Below are positions 1 to 6,534 of a stretch of DNA of 11,414 nt, in pieces. Numbering within the stretch: the first letter of the stretch is position 1; each line of letters starts with the position of its first letter. A program made the position numbers and the translations under genes. The notes under the pieces were generated by a model. It did not search any database. It was given only the letters and a program-made list of their open reading frames with translations, and was not told the DNA's origin. Source of the DNA: Micromonospora_J zhanjiangensis (GTDB taxonomy: Bacteria > Actinomycetota > Actinomycetes > Mycobacteriales > Micromonosporaceae); NCBI RefSeq assembly GCF_042650605.1, contig NZ_JBHSBN010000062.1:1-11414 (forward strand), written 5' to 3'.

Positions 1-127
1 GCGCCTACACGGCGAGCTCGGCCACGTCCCGCCCGCCGAGCACGAAGCACTACACACGATGACCCACCCAGTCACCGCACCCCTGAAAACCAGCTAACCA
101 ACTCTCCATCAAACCCGGGGCTTGACA
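1..127 (+). mobile_element. right end of an IS3-family insertion sequence
   Basis: Only the right end of the element lies in the window. It holds the last 31 codons of a transposase (2-97), then about 10 bp, then a G/C-rich stretch around 108-127 (caaacccggggcttgaca). That stretch has the look of terminal inverted repeats of actinobacterial IS3 elements, which run TG...CCCCGGGTTTG inward. I place the outer CA at 126-127, but 128-129 is also possible. The left end and the target duplication cannot be seen. The repeat runs into the 3' end of the leftward secreted-protein gene, so the insertion probably interrupted that gene. Confidence 0.6.
2..97 (+). CDS. IS3-family transposase, C-terminal end (partial)
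   Basis: The frame is open from the window edge to TAA at 95-97 and gives 31 residues, beginning RLHGELGHVPPAEHEAL. The pattern 'R-L-H-x-x-L-G-x-x-P-P-A-E-x-E' is the usual end of the DDE integrase domain (rve) of IS3-family transposases, the part after the catalytic Glu. The following residues (MTHPVTAPLKTS) are an ordinary unconserved tail. The catalytic residues and the OrfA/OrfB frameshift lie outside the window, so activity cannot be judged. The family call rests on this short motif and on the neighbouring terminal repeat. Confidence 0.65.
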   Translation, partial: RLHGELGHVPPAEHEALHTMTHPVTAPLKTS

Positions 128-414
128 CACCGCTTGTCGATACGGAAAAGCGTCTTGTACTTCCACGTGGCTATCACGCTGGACGATCCCGAGTAGCTGC
201 TGTGCACCTTGGCGTTGGCGACGATGACCCGCCTGATATGCGGCGTCCAGTCGCGGCAGGAGGCCATGATTCCGGCGTCGGTCCCGATCGCCGTCGCGCC
301 CGGGGCGGGCGCGACCGCCGCGGAGGCCGGCGACGCGGCCGCGAGGCTGCCGTAAAAGGCGAGCACGAGCGCCCCACCGGCCGCCGCGAGTCGCTTCCGC
401 ATTACTTTACCCAT
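109..414 (-). CDS. small secreted protein of unknown function, 3' end made by an IS
   Basis: The product has 101 residues. The ATG at 414 is chosen because GGAGG lies 5 nt upstream; an in-frame ATG at 426 overlaps that Shine-Dalgarno and is less likely. The N-terminus is a classic signal peptide: basic MGKVMRKR, a hydrophobic run at about 9-27, then an A-x-A site near residues 30-33 (SPASAA). The mature part is about 70 residues, basic, with two cysteines (C53, C96) that could form a disulfide, and a W-K-Y-K segment near residue 84. I do not recognise the family. The last codons (V-K-P-R-V-stop) lie in the terminal repeat of the adjacent IS3 element, so the native C-terminus is probably lost or replaced. 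A TATAGG hexamer at 449-454 (minus strand) could be a -10, but no matching -35 is visible. Confidence 0.6.
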   Translation of the reverse strand: MGKVMRKRLAAAGGALVLAFYGSLAAASPASAAVAPAPGATAIGTDAGIMASCRDWTPHIRRVIVANAKVHSSYSGSSSVIATWKYKTLFRIDKRCVKPRV

Positions 415-569
415 GAATTCCTCCATGTCCGCAGGTGTTCCGGTTGAACCTATAGGCGGCACAGCTGGTGCAACGTCCACCTTTGGTAACGGCCCGATAA
501 ACACGTCTCGACCAGGGGTTCTATCGGCAGGTAATGGAACGGAGCGGACGTCGCGGGCAGCGGCGCCGG

Positions 570-2063
570 TCAGCCGGTGATGCGGAAGGTGGCGTCGGCC
601 CGGTCGACGGCGGAGCCGATCGGGTCGATCCGCAGCAGGTAGCTGTAGTGGCGGAGGTAGCGGTCCGGGAAGTTGTACGACTGGAACGACACCGCGGCGG
701 GATCCGCCAGGCCGGCCACCCGCTTGAAGGTGGCGTCGCCGCGGAAGGTGGCGGTGTTGTCGTTCTGCGCCAGCACGAAGTCGTAGTTGTAGTGGCGCAG
801 GTAGTAGCCCGGGTAGTTGACCGACTCGAACGACACGGTGCCGCCGGCCGGGTTCGCCAGCCCGGGCACGATCCGCCACTGCGAGTCGACCAACGGGTTC
901 ACGTCGGGGTCGATCCGCGCGTCGAAGTCGTAGTGCCGCACGTAGCGGTCGGGGTAGTTGTACGACTGGATCCGGTTGACGCCGGCGGGCGTACCGCCCC
1001 ATTTGGACCGCAGCGCGGTGAGCTGGGCCTGGGTGATCGGCAGGATGGTGCCGTGCCGCTTGCGGCTGGCGCCCAGGTCGTACTCCGAGGTGGCCCGGAC
1101 CCGGTAGCTGCCCGGCGCGGCCGGGTTCGTGGTGGTCAGCGGGAGGTAGCCGCGGCCGGTCGCGTACTGGTCGACGTAGAGGCCCCACTCGTTGCGGTCG
1201 TTGAACTTGTGCAGGATCGGGCCCTCGACCTGCGAGCCGGGCAGTCCCTGCCCGGACAGGTCACCCAGCCGGGTCCAGCCGGACAGGAGCTGGTTGCTGC
1301 CCTCGATGGTGATCTGGCCGTCGCCCGAGGCGCGGAGGTAGCGGTAGCCGCCGGTGCTGCCCGGGATCTCCAGGATCTGGGTGTCGATGATGCCCTGCGT
1401 ACCGGGTCGGTTGATGTACATCCGCGCGGGACTAAACGTGCGGAAGTCCGTGGTCCGCGAGTAGTAGATCCGGGCCTTGTCCACGCCGTCCAGGGGCGAG
1501 ATGGTCGCCCAGTAGACGATGTAGTCACCGTTCGCCGGGTCGTAGATCGCCTCCGGGGCCCAGGCGCAGCCGGCGCTGGGGATGTTGCCGGCGACGTTGG
1601 CGAGCCGCGGCGCCGACCAGTTCACCAGGTCGGTCGACTCCCAGACGACCAGCGACCTGCTGCCGGCGTGCTGGGCCGCGTCCCAGCCCTTGCCGCTGGC
1701 GATCCGCAGGTCGGTGGCGAGCAGCCAGAACCGGTCGCCGGCCGGCGACCGCACCAGGGCGGGGTCGCGCACGCCGCGTTCGCCCACCGTCGAGGTCAGC
1801 ACCGGCAGCGAGCCGTTCAGGTCGGTCCAGCGCAGGCCGTCGGTGCTGGTCGCGAAGTAGATCTGCTCACCGATCGGGCTCTCACCGGTGAAGTGCGCCA
1901 TCAGGTACGCGGTGTCCGGCGCGGCGGCGTTCGGGCTGGTGGCGCTCGGGCCGGCGGCGTCGGGGCTGGCGGCTGTCGCCGGGCGGGCCGGGATCGAGGT
2001 CAGGGCGAGCAGCAGCACGCCGACCAGACCGATCAACGTGAGCCGGCGGGGAGCGGGCGTCAC
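570..2063 (-). CDS. secreted GH43-like glycosidase with C-terminal AbfB (CBM42) domain
   Basis: The product has 497 residues. The start is GTG at 2063, with GGAGGA 5-6 nt upstream, 22 bp after the stop of the upstream glycosidase gene; longer in-frame starts would overlap that gene. Residues 1-31 form a signal peptide (P-R-R, hydrophobic LIGLVGVLLLALT, then A-T-A-A). Residues ~50-350 look like a five-bladed propeller of the GH43/GH-F type: R-D-P near 99-101, W-A-P-E at 168-171, I-I-D at 225-227 and V-E-G-P at 279-282. D100, D227 and E280 are candidate base, modulator and acid. Residues ~365-495 are an AbfB beta-trefoil with three repeats (IQSYNYPDRYVRH, FESVNYPGYYLRH, FQSYNFPDRYLRH), the arabinose-side-chain-binding CBM42 fold. 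The likely role is extracellular hydrolysis of arabinose-decorated plant polysaccharide. Substrate and linkage cannot be read from the sequence, and the catalytic half is a more distant GH43 relative than its partner. Confidence 0.85.
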   Translation of the reverse strand: MTPAPRRLTLIGLVGVLLLALTSIPARPATAASPDAAGPSATSPNAAAPDTAYLMAHFTGESPIGEQIYFATSTDGLRWTDLNGSLPVLTSTVGERGVRDPALVRSPAGDRFWLLATDLRIASGKGWDAAQHAGSRSLVVWESTDLVNWSAPRLANVAGNIPSAGCAWAPEAIYDPANGDYIVYWATISPLDGVDKARIYYSRTTDFRTFSPARMYINRPGTQGIIDTQILEIPGSTGGYRYLRASGDGQITIEGSNQLLSGWTRLGDLSGQGLPGSQVEGPILHKFNDRNEWGLYVDQYATGRGYLPLTTTNPAAPGSYRVRATSEYDLGASRKRHGTILPITQAQLTALRSKWGGTPAGVNRIQSYNYPDRYVRHYDFDARIDPDVNPLVDSQWRIVPGLANPAGGTVSFESVNYPGYYLRHYNYDFVLAQNDNTATFRGDATFKRVAGLADPAAVSFQSYNFPDRYLRHYSYLLRIDPIGSAVDRADATFRITG

Positions 2064-2085
2064 AACGTCCTCCAGGGGTGTCGGC

Positions 2086-3471
2086 TCAGAGGGTGGGGGT
2101 GATCGGCGCGATGGTGCCGTCGGCGTTGAACCGCATCGGGTCGATCGTGACCTCACGGTTGGTGCCGTTGCCCGCCGGGATCGCGAAGCGGTGGTAGGCC
2201 ATGTACCAGGTGTCGCTGTCCGGCGCCCGGACCACGGACTGGTGCGCCGGGCCCTTGATCCCGAGGCTGAGGTTCTTGGCCAGGATCGTGCCGCGGTGCG
2301 TCCACGGGCCGAACGGTGAACCGCCGGTGGCGTACTCGACGTGGTAGTTCTCCGAACCCGTGTCGTCGACCGAGTAGGTCAGGTAGTAGATGTTGTTCCG
2401 CTTGAAGACGAACGTGGCCTCGCGGAAGTTGGGCAGGCTGAACGTGCGCACCTGGCCGGCGTCGAACGAGACCATGTCGGCGTTCAGCCGGACCGCGTAG
2501 GCGTGCCCGTTGCCCCAGTACAGGTACGACTGGCCGTCGGTGTCGGTGAAGACGGCCGGATCGATCATCTGACCGCTGCGGAACCCGGCGGCGATCAGCG
2601 GCCGGCCGAGCGGGTCGGTGAACGGCCCGGTCGGGCTGGTGGCGGTGGCGACACCGATGTTGGTGGCCCCGCTGAAGTAGAAGTAGTAGCGGTTGTCGCG
2701 GTACGCGATGGTCGGCGCCCAGGCCCGGTCGTCCGCCCAGCCGATCTGCGGACCGAGGTCGAGGATGGTGCCGTGGTCGGTCCAGTTCACCAGGTCGGTC
2801 GAGGAGAACGCCTTGAACCGGCTGCCGCCCCAACCGTTGTAGCCGTCCGTGGTGGGATAGATGTAGTAACGGCCGGCGAGGTACGCGATGTTCGGATCCG
2901 CGTACAGGCCCTTGATCACCGGGCTGCGCCGCCCCGCCACCCACGGCGTGCCGACCCGGAACGAACTGTCCCCTGCGAACGTGTCGGGGTTGGTGGTCGA
3001 CGGGTCGATCCAGAGTTCGTGGTCGCGGTGCCGCAGGAACCGGCCGGGGAAGTTGAACGACTCCAGCCGCACCGATCCGCCGACCGAGCCGTCCCGTACG
3101 CAGAAGGTGGCGTCGGCCAGGAACGTGGCCGTGCCGGCGTTGGTCTCCAGCCGGATCCGGTAGTCACGGTGCCGCAGCCACATGCCGTTCGCGGCCTGGA
3201 AGGACACGCACCCGACGCCGCCGGCCAACCCCGGCGTGACGGTGAAGGTGGCGTCGCTCTTGGCCTGGGCGGAACTGCCCGGACCGACCGCGGCGATACT
3301 GCCGAGGTAGTCGGCGTGCCGCAGGTAGAACCCCGGGACGTTTACCGACTCCAGCGACCGGGCGCCGGTGGGGAGGTCGACCGCGTACGCCGGCCGGGCC
3401 GCGACGGTGAGCGCGGAGGAGGCGGCGAGAACGACGGCGAGCGCTCGGGCGACCGACTTCCTCATAGGCAT
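2086..3471 (-). CDS. secreted GH43 arabinofuranosidase/xylosidase with N-terminal AbfB domain
   Basis: The product has 461 residues. The ATG at 3471 has GAGG 7 nt upstream; GTG at 3474 and ATG at 3465 are in-frame alternatives. Residues 1-30 are a signal peptide ending A-Y-A. Residues ~37-173 are an AbfB/CBM42 beta-trefoil with three repeats (LESVNVPGFYLRH at 40, FQAANGMWLRH at 91, LESFNFPGRFLRH at 136). The rest is a canonical GH43 propeller with Y-A-D-P at 190-193 (base D192), W-A-P-T at 251, M-I-D-P at 302-305 (modulator D304) and R-E-A-T at 350-353 (acid E351). GH43 enzymes invert at alpha-L-arabinofuranosyl or beta-xylosyl linkages, and CBM42 usually binds arabinofuranosyl side chains, so arabinofuranosidase is favoured over xylosidase. 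It is the first gene of a two-gene leftward operon with the second AbfB enzyme. A dyad at 3521-3543 overlaps a perfect minus-strand TTGACA and could be its promoter-operator. Confidence 0.9.
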   Translation of the reverse strand: MPMRKSVARALAVVLAASSALTVAARPAYAVDLPTGARSLESVNVPGFYLRHADYLGSIAAVGPGSSAQAKSDATFTVTPGLAGGVGCVSFQAANGMWLRHRDYRIRLETNAGTATFLADATFCVRDGSVGGSVRLESFNFPGRFLRHRDHELWIDPSTTNPDTFAGDSSFRVGTPWVAGRRSPVIKGLYADPNIAYLAGRYYIYPTTDGYNGWGGSRFKAFSSTDLVNWTDHGTILDLGPQIGWADDRAWAPTIAYRDNRYYFYFSGATNIGVATATSPTGPFTDPLGRPLIAAGFRSGQMIDPAVFTDTDGQSYLYWGNGHAYAVRLNADMVSFDAGQVRTFSLPNFREATFVFKRNNIYYLTYSVDDTGSENYHVEYATGGSPFGPWTHRGTILAKNLSLGIKGPAHQSVVRAPDSDTWYMAYHRFAIPAGNGTNREVTIDPMRFNADGTIAPITPTL

Positions 3472-3520
3472 CACCGCGCCTCATCCACGCTGGTCGATTT
3501 ATGTTTCGGTGCAGTGTGGT

Positions 3521-3543
3521 CGTTGACGTCTGCCTTGTCAACG
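3521..3543 (-). promoter_or_regulatory. putative promoter/operator dyad of the GH43 operon
   Basis: A perfect 7-bp inverted repeat, CGTTGAC, 9 nt, GTCAACG, lies about 50 bp upstream of the ATG at 3471. Read on the minus strand it contains TTGACA, a consensus -35 hexamer. At 17 bp the matching -10 would be CACACT, which is poor; a better AT-rich hexamer (CATAAA) lies further downstream. A repressor bound here would block RNA polymerase. The dyad also sits just past the stop of the neighbouring pseudogene, but no T-run follows, so a terminator is less likely. The same TTGAC-N9-GTCAA layout recurs at 10971-10989. Confidence 0.35.
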
Positions 3544-3548
3544 TCGGT

Positions 3549-4062
3549 TCAGTCGGCCGCGACCACGAAGCGCACCGGCAGGTCGAGCACCGCGGCCGCT
3601 CCCTCGAAGTCCGCGAGCCTTGTGGCGAGGGTCGCGACGGCGAGCCGCTCCGACAACGCGGCACTGAACTTCAGGCCGCGTACGGCGCGGTCGCTGACCT
3701 CCGGCAGGCAGAGTTTCCACGACGCCGGGCCCGTCGCCGGCCTCGCGCAGGCCGGCGAAGAAGGCGTCGTCACCGATCCGGCCGCGCAGCCGCGCGGCGT
3801 CGTCCAGCAGGGCGTCCGACCGGTGTACGGCGGGGACGGGCGCGTCCGCGGCGGTGATCTGCCGCAGGTAGCCCTCCAGGACGACCTGCTCGACCGATCG
3901 TGCGTCGAGCATATCCGGCGCAGCGCGTCGGTGAAGTTGTCCCGCAACTGGTCGGTGACCACGTATCTCTTGAGGTCGGCGCCCTCGGCCGCCTTGACGA
4001 CGAAGTCGCCCTCGCTGCGTAACCGAGGTCGGGATGTCGATCAGTTCGCGCAGCAGGGTCAC
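3549..4062 (-). pseudogene. decayed remnant: PglY/BrxC-like N-terminus joined to helicase-like C-terminus
   Basis: The ancestral start is GTG at 4062 with GGAGG 9 nt upstream. The first residues (V-T-L-L-R-E-L-I-D-I-P-T-S-V) match the opening typical of PglY/BrxC-type ATPases of BREX defence systems. Near 4020 the frame shifts by one base (one extra T in GTTACG would explain it). The next frame continues the same theme (EGDFVVKAAEG, then YVVTDQLRDNFTDAL). Near 3910 the coding signal returns to the first frame for about 60 residues I cannot assign (from LDARSVEQVVLEGY to GDDAFFAGLREAG). Near 3720 it changes again to a tail (RAVRGLKFSAAL, then ERLAVATLATRLAD) ending at TGA 3549-3551. That tail resembles the C-terminus of actinobacterial DEAD/DEAH helicases. 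The P-loop and all ATPase motifs are missing, so a large internal deletion is inferred. Family assignments come from memory of motifs, not a search. Confidence 0.55.
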
Positions 4063-4435
4063 GCCGTTTGCCCTCCAAAGCCTCCCCAAGGACTGGACAC
4101 GCTACCGACCGACAGGAAAGCCCGTAACCGGACAATCGCCGGGCGCCCGGTCCGGTCGGTGGGACGAGCATCGCCTCGACATGTGTCCGTCATGGACGGA
4201 CGGTGGAGGTTGACCAGGTCACACCGGTTGCCAGCAAAAAAATAGCCCCGTCAATACAGTTGGTTTCGGAGTATGTTGAGTCGGGTTCTTGACAGAAGTC
4301 TGGTCTCGGACCCGCGTTTCGGGAGAAAGATCGCAAGTGTCGCCTACCACCGGAGCATGACCCCCTCCCGCCCCTCGAACAACCGTCCACGGAGCCCGCG
4401 TCCCAGGTGGGTCGCCGCCAGCAATAAGGTGCAGT
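4063..4435. other. non-coding stretch between pseudogene and lipid operon
   Basis: No convincing gene is visible in these ~370 bp; short open frames on both strands have no Shine-Dalgarno or recognisable product. It holds several dyads: a long-loop repeat ACCGACCG/CGGTCGGT (4104-4111, 4153-4160) enclosing CCGGAC/GTCCGG (4128-4133, 4150-4155) around the palindrome CGGGCGCCCG (4140-4149), plus two operator-like palindromes listed separately. Composition falls towards A/T around 4235-4290 (a run of seven A at 4235-4241). The promoter of the rightward operon is expected here: GTCAAT, 16 bp, TATGTT (about 4245-4276) is the best candidate I see, and it is weak. Confidence 0.4.
4185..4221 (+). promoter_or_regulatory. 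two adjacent operator-like palindromes upstream of the lipid operon
   Basis: GTCCGTC-atg-GACGGAC (4185-4201) is a perfect 7-bp repeat with a 3-nt centre. Nine bases further is TGACC-a-GGTCA (4211-4221), a perfect 5-bp repeat with a 1-nt centre, flanked by near-symmetric GGT/ACACC. Such compact palindromes are typical of TetR- or GntR-type operators. They lie 215-250 bp before the first operon gene, which is far for a direct operator unless transcription starts well upstream. No regulator gene is linked, so the function is inferred. Confidence 0.25.
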
Positions 4436-5326
4436 GTGACTGAGCTGAACTTCGCGACCACGAGCGATGGCGTGAGATATGCGTTGCGCCCCGCCGAGAT
4501 GGCGCAACCGACCGTCAGGACGGTACTGATTCATGGCGTGGGCACCAGTTGCGATTACTGGTTCGCCCTCGTGGACCGCCTACCGAAGGAGTGGCGTGTC
4601 ATAGCTCCCGACATTCCCGGTTCCGGATACTCCAGACCTGTCGAGGGCAACTCGGAGATCGCGGCCGTCTCCTCCGTTCTTCTGGAGACGTTGGAAGGCC
4701 TCCCCGGCGAACCTGCCGTGCCGACCGTGTTGGTTGGTCATTCGCTCGGAGCACTGGTGGCCATCGAGATGGCGAAGCAGAACCCACAGTTCTCCGATCT
4801 TCTGATCCTGGTGGATCCCGTCCTCTATCGAGCCGAAGAAGTCCTGACCAGGTTCGACAGGTTCGTCAAGATGTGGCGATACTCGCTGGTGGTACTCTCC
4901 CAACTCGCCGGCGTCGTCATCAACGGCAAGGTCTCGGCTACGATATTGCGAACGAGGCTGGCAAGGAAACTACTGCTCGGCACCCAACTGGGCAAGGGAC
5001 CGGACGTCTCGCCCGAAACTTTGGAAAGATGCCTTCGGGGGACCCGCGGATGGCCCCACTTCCGAGTGATCCCGGTGATCCGTGCCGCGCGGAAGGTCCA
5101 CCTGGGAGACGCGGTCACGTCCCTGCGTTCGGCCGTCGCCGTCGTGCGGGGGTCCCTGGATCCGTTGACAAACGACCAGGAGATCGACCGCCTGTCCACC
5201 GAATGCCGGCTGGTGTCGAGCGCCTCGATCGGATTTGCGGGCCACTCGCCGATGCTGAACATGCCCTCCGAACTGGCGACATGCCTCGAGTTCATTGTGG
5301 ATTCACACGTCGGTGGGGCGAAGTGA
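4436..5326 (+). CDS. alpha/beta hydrolase, first gene of lipid-modification operon
   Basis: The product has 296 residues. The start is GTG at 4436 with a modest AAGG about 7 nt upstream. It has all the marks of an alpha/beta-hydrolase fold: oxyanion-hole H-G-V-G-T at 33-37, D-I-P-G-S-G at 59-64, nucleophile elbow G-H-S-L-G at 101-105 (Ser103), acid Asp242 in G-S-L-D-P, and catalytic His270 in G-H-S-P-M-L. A cap domain of about 90 residues (roughly 130-220) is basic and partly hydrophobic, which would suit a lipid or acyl-thioester substrate. No signal peptide is visible, so it is probably cytosolic or membrane-associated. Its stop overlaps the next start (GTGA), implying translational coupling. 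Operon company suggests an esterase, thioesterase or acyltransferase acting on the lipid made by the downstream desaturase and methyltransferase; this is inference. Third positions are often A/T, unlike the flanking native genes. Confidence 0.88.
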   Translation: MTELNFATTSDGVRYALRPAEMAQPTVRTVLIHGVGTSCDYWFALVDRLPKEWRVIAPDIPGSGYSRPVEGNSEIAAVSSVLLETLEGLPGEPAVPTVLVGHSLGALVAIEMAKQNPQFSDLLILVDPVLYRAEEVLTRFDRFVKMWRYSLVVLSQLAGVVINGKVSATILRTRLARKLLLGTQLGKGPDVSPETLERCLRGTRGWPHFRVIPVIRAARKVHLGDAVTSLRSAVAVVRGSLDPLTNDQEIDRLSTECRLVSSASIGFAGHSPMLNMPSELATCLEFIVDSHVGGAK

Positions 5327-6534
5327 CGTCAGGTCTTAATCCGTATCTGGTTGCGCCCGCCACGCAACGGTGGCGGCCCGCCGGGATGTATCTTCTCCTG
5401 CCGCTCGGGCTGGCCTGCGTGCTGCTGGCCGCCCACTATGACGGCGTCCTCGGGACGCCGGACGACTTCAATCCCTACCGCGACATCCTGGCGGCGCTGG
5501 ACGCGCCCGGCATCCCGTCCACGACCCCGGCGTTCCCGTTACTTCGCGATTTCACCTCGCTCTATCTGATCGCAGTGATCTGGCTGACCGTTCCCATCAC
5601 AGTTGACCAGTGGCGGCAGATGCATGGCACCTTCAGTAGTCTGAACGGTGCCGGCGTTTTGATATCACGATCTTCGCCAACCTACTCTCGTGTTCAGGAA
5701 CTATTGGGAATCAGGCGAGTGGTCGAGCACGGAAGGGCGCATGGCCTCACCGCGGAGGAGGCGATATTCGAAGTGGGCAACGGCTTCCTCGCACGTGTCG
5801 GACGGTTCCAACCCATCGTCATCGTTGTGTCCTTCGTCCTGGCAATCCTCATCACCGAGGGTGAACGACTCAACGGTGTGTACTCATCATTCCTGGGTCG
5901 ACAGAGGACGGCGAACTCGTCGCACGAGGTCTATGCCGCATGGTGGGCGAATTCGGATCACGTCGGCAGCTATGTCGCGTATTTCTTGTGCCTGACGCTC
6001 GGCGTATACCTCGTGATCGTCCAGAACACCGTCGGCCTCACGGCCATTTGGACAATCCTGGGGTTCACTGCGATCTACGAGTTCACACTGGACTACCGAA
6101 ATATAGACGGCAACTTCGGCTGGGCAAGCATGGCCCGGGTCTACCGAACGGTGCTTGTATCACTCGCGCTCCACGGCACTGCCCTGGGATTCACGATGGC
6201 CGCCCTCGGTTCGGACAACTGGCCGTGGGTGCTGTCCATGATCGTCGTGTGGTGCACGATGCTGCCGTCCACCACCTTGGGACCCCTGATTGCCTTCCGC
6301 GGGCTCAACAAGCGGGCCCAGGACAGGAAGATCGCGGAACTGGTGGCCGGGCAGGGGGCGCGACCAATGGCCGACCTGGCGCAAGACATCGAGTTCGTAC
6401 GGCAGGCCCGCGCTCACCCGCTGGTAGCACGGCCGAAAATGCAGTTCTCCGTGCTGTTCGTCGCGATACTTTGGCCTCTGATCCTGACCCTTATCCAGGT
6501 CTATTTCAGTGTCCGCGAGGGTGGGAAGAAATGA
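5323..6534 (+). CDS. polytopic membrane protein of unknown function in lipid operon
   Basis: The product has 403 residues. The GTG start overlaps the upstream stop by 4 bp (GTGA), with GGTGGGG just upstream. A longer in-frame reading back to 4549 only shadows the hydrolase gene. Hydrophobic stretches at about 21-39, 75-94, 163-180, 214-233, 235-252, 275-295, 300-323 and 374-394 suggest seven or eight transmembrane helices. A soluble loop of about 65 residues (95-160) lies between the second and third helices, and another of about 45 residues (328-372) precedes the last. I recognise no catalytic motif, ATP-binding site or transporter signature. Polar residues near membrane borders (Glu253 and Asp257 in Y-E-F-T-L-D-Y, His284) might matter. 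Encoded between lipid enzymes, it could be a membrane acyltransferase, a flippase or a scaffold; none is proven. Its stop overlaps the next ATG (ATGA). Confidence 0.85.
   Translation: MTSGLNPYLVAPATQRWRPAGMYLLLPLGLACVLLAAHYDGVLGTPDDFNPYRDILAALDAPGIPSTTPAFPLLRDFTSLYLIAVIWLTVPITVDQWRQMHGTFSSLNGAGVLISRSSPTYSRVQELLGIRRVVEHGRAHGLTAEEAIFEVGNGFLARVGRFQPIVIVVSFVLAILITEGERLNGVYSSFLGRQRTANSSHEVYAAWWANSDHVGSYVAYFLCLTLGVYLVIVQNTVGLTAIWTILGFTAIYEFTLDYRNIDGNFGWASMARVYRTVLVSLALHGTALGFTMAALGSDNWPWVLSMIVVWCTMLPSTTLGPLIAFRGLNKRAQDRKIAELVAGQGARPMADLAQDIEFVRQARAHPLVARPKMQFSVLFVAILWPLILTLIQVYFSVREGGKK

Noticed and set aside
494..527. CCGATA/TATCGG repeat downstream of the second glycosidase as a terminator
   Set aside because: Only six weak base pairs with a 22-nt loop and no T-run on the minus strand.
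534..4245. Long plus-strand open frames (534-2102 and 2341-4245) across the glycosidase genes and pseudogene
   Set aside because: They are open only because of high GC; the opposite strand encodes clear GH43 and AbfB domains with signal peptides.
4289..4294. Perfect TTGACA as -35 of the lipid operon
   Set aside because: No -10-like hexamer lies 16-18 bp downstream; that segment is G/C-rich (around 4311-4318).
4549..5322. N-terminal extension of the membrane protein back to 4549
   Set aside because: It overlaps the whole alpha/beta hydrolase in another frame and gives a meaningless R/G/P-rich sequence; the GTG at 5323 with GTGA overlap is the natural start.
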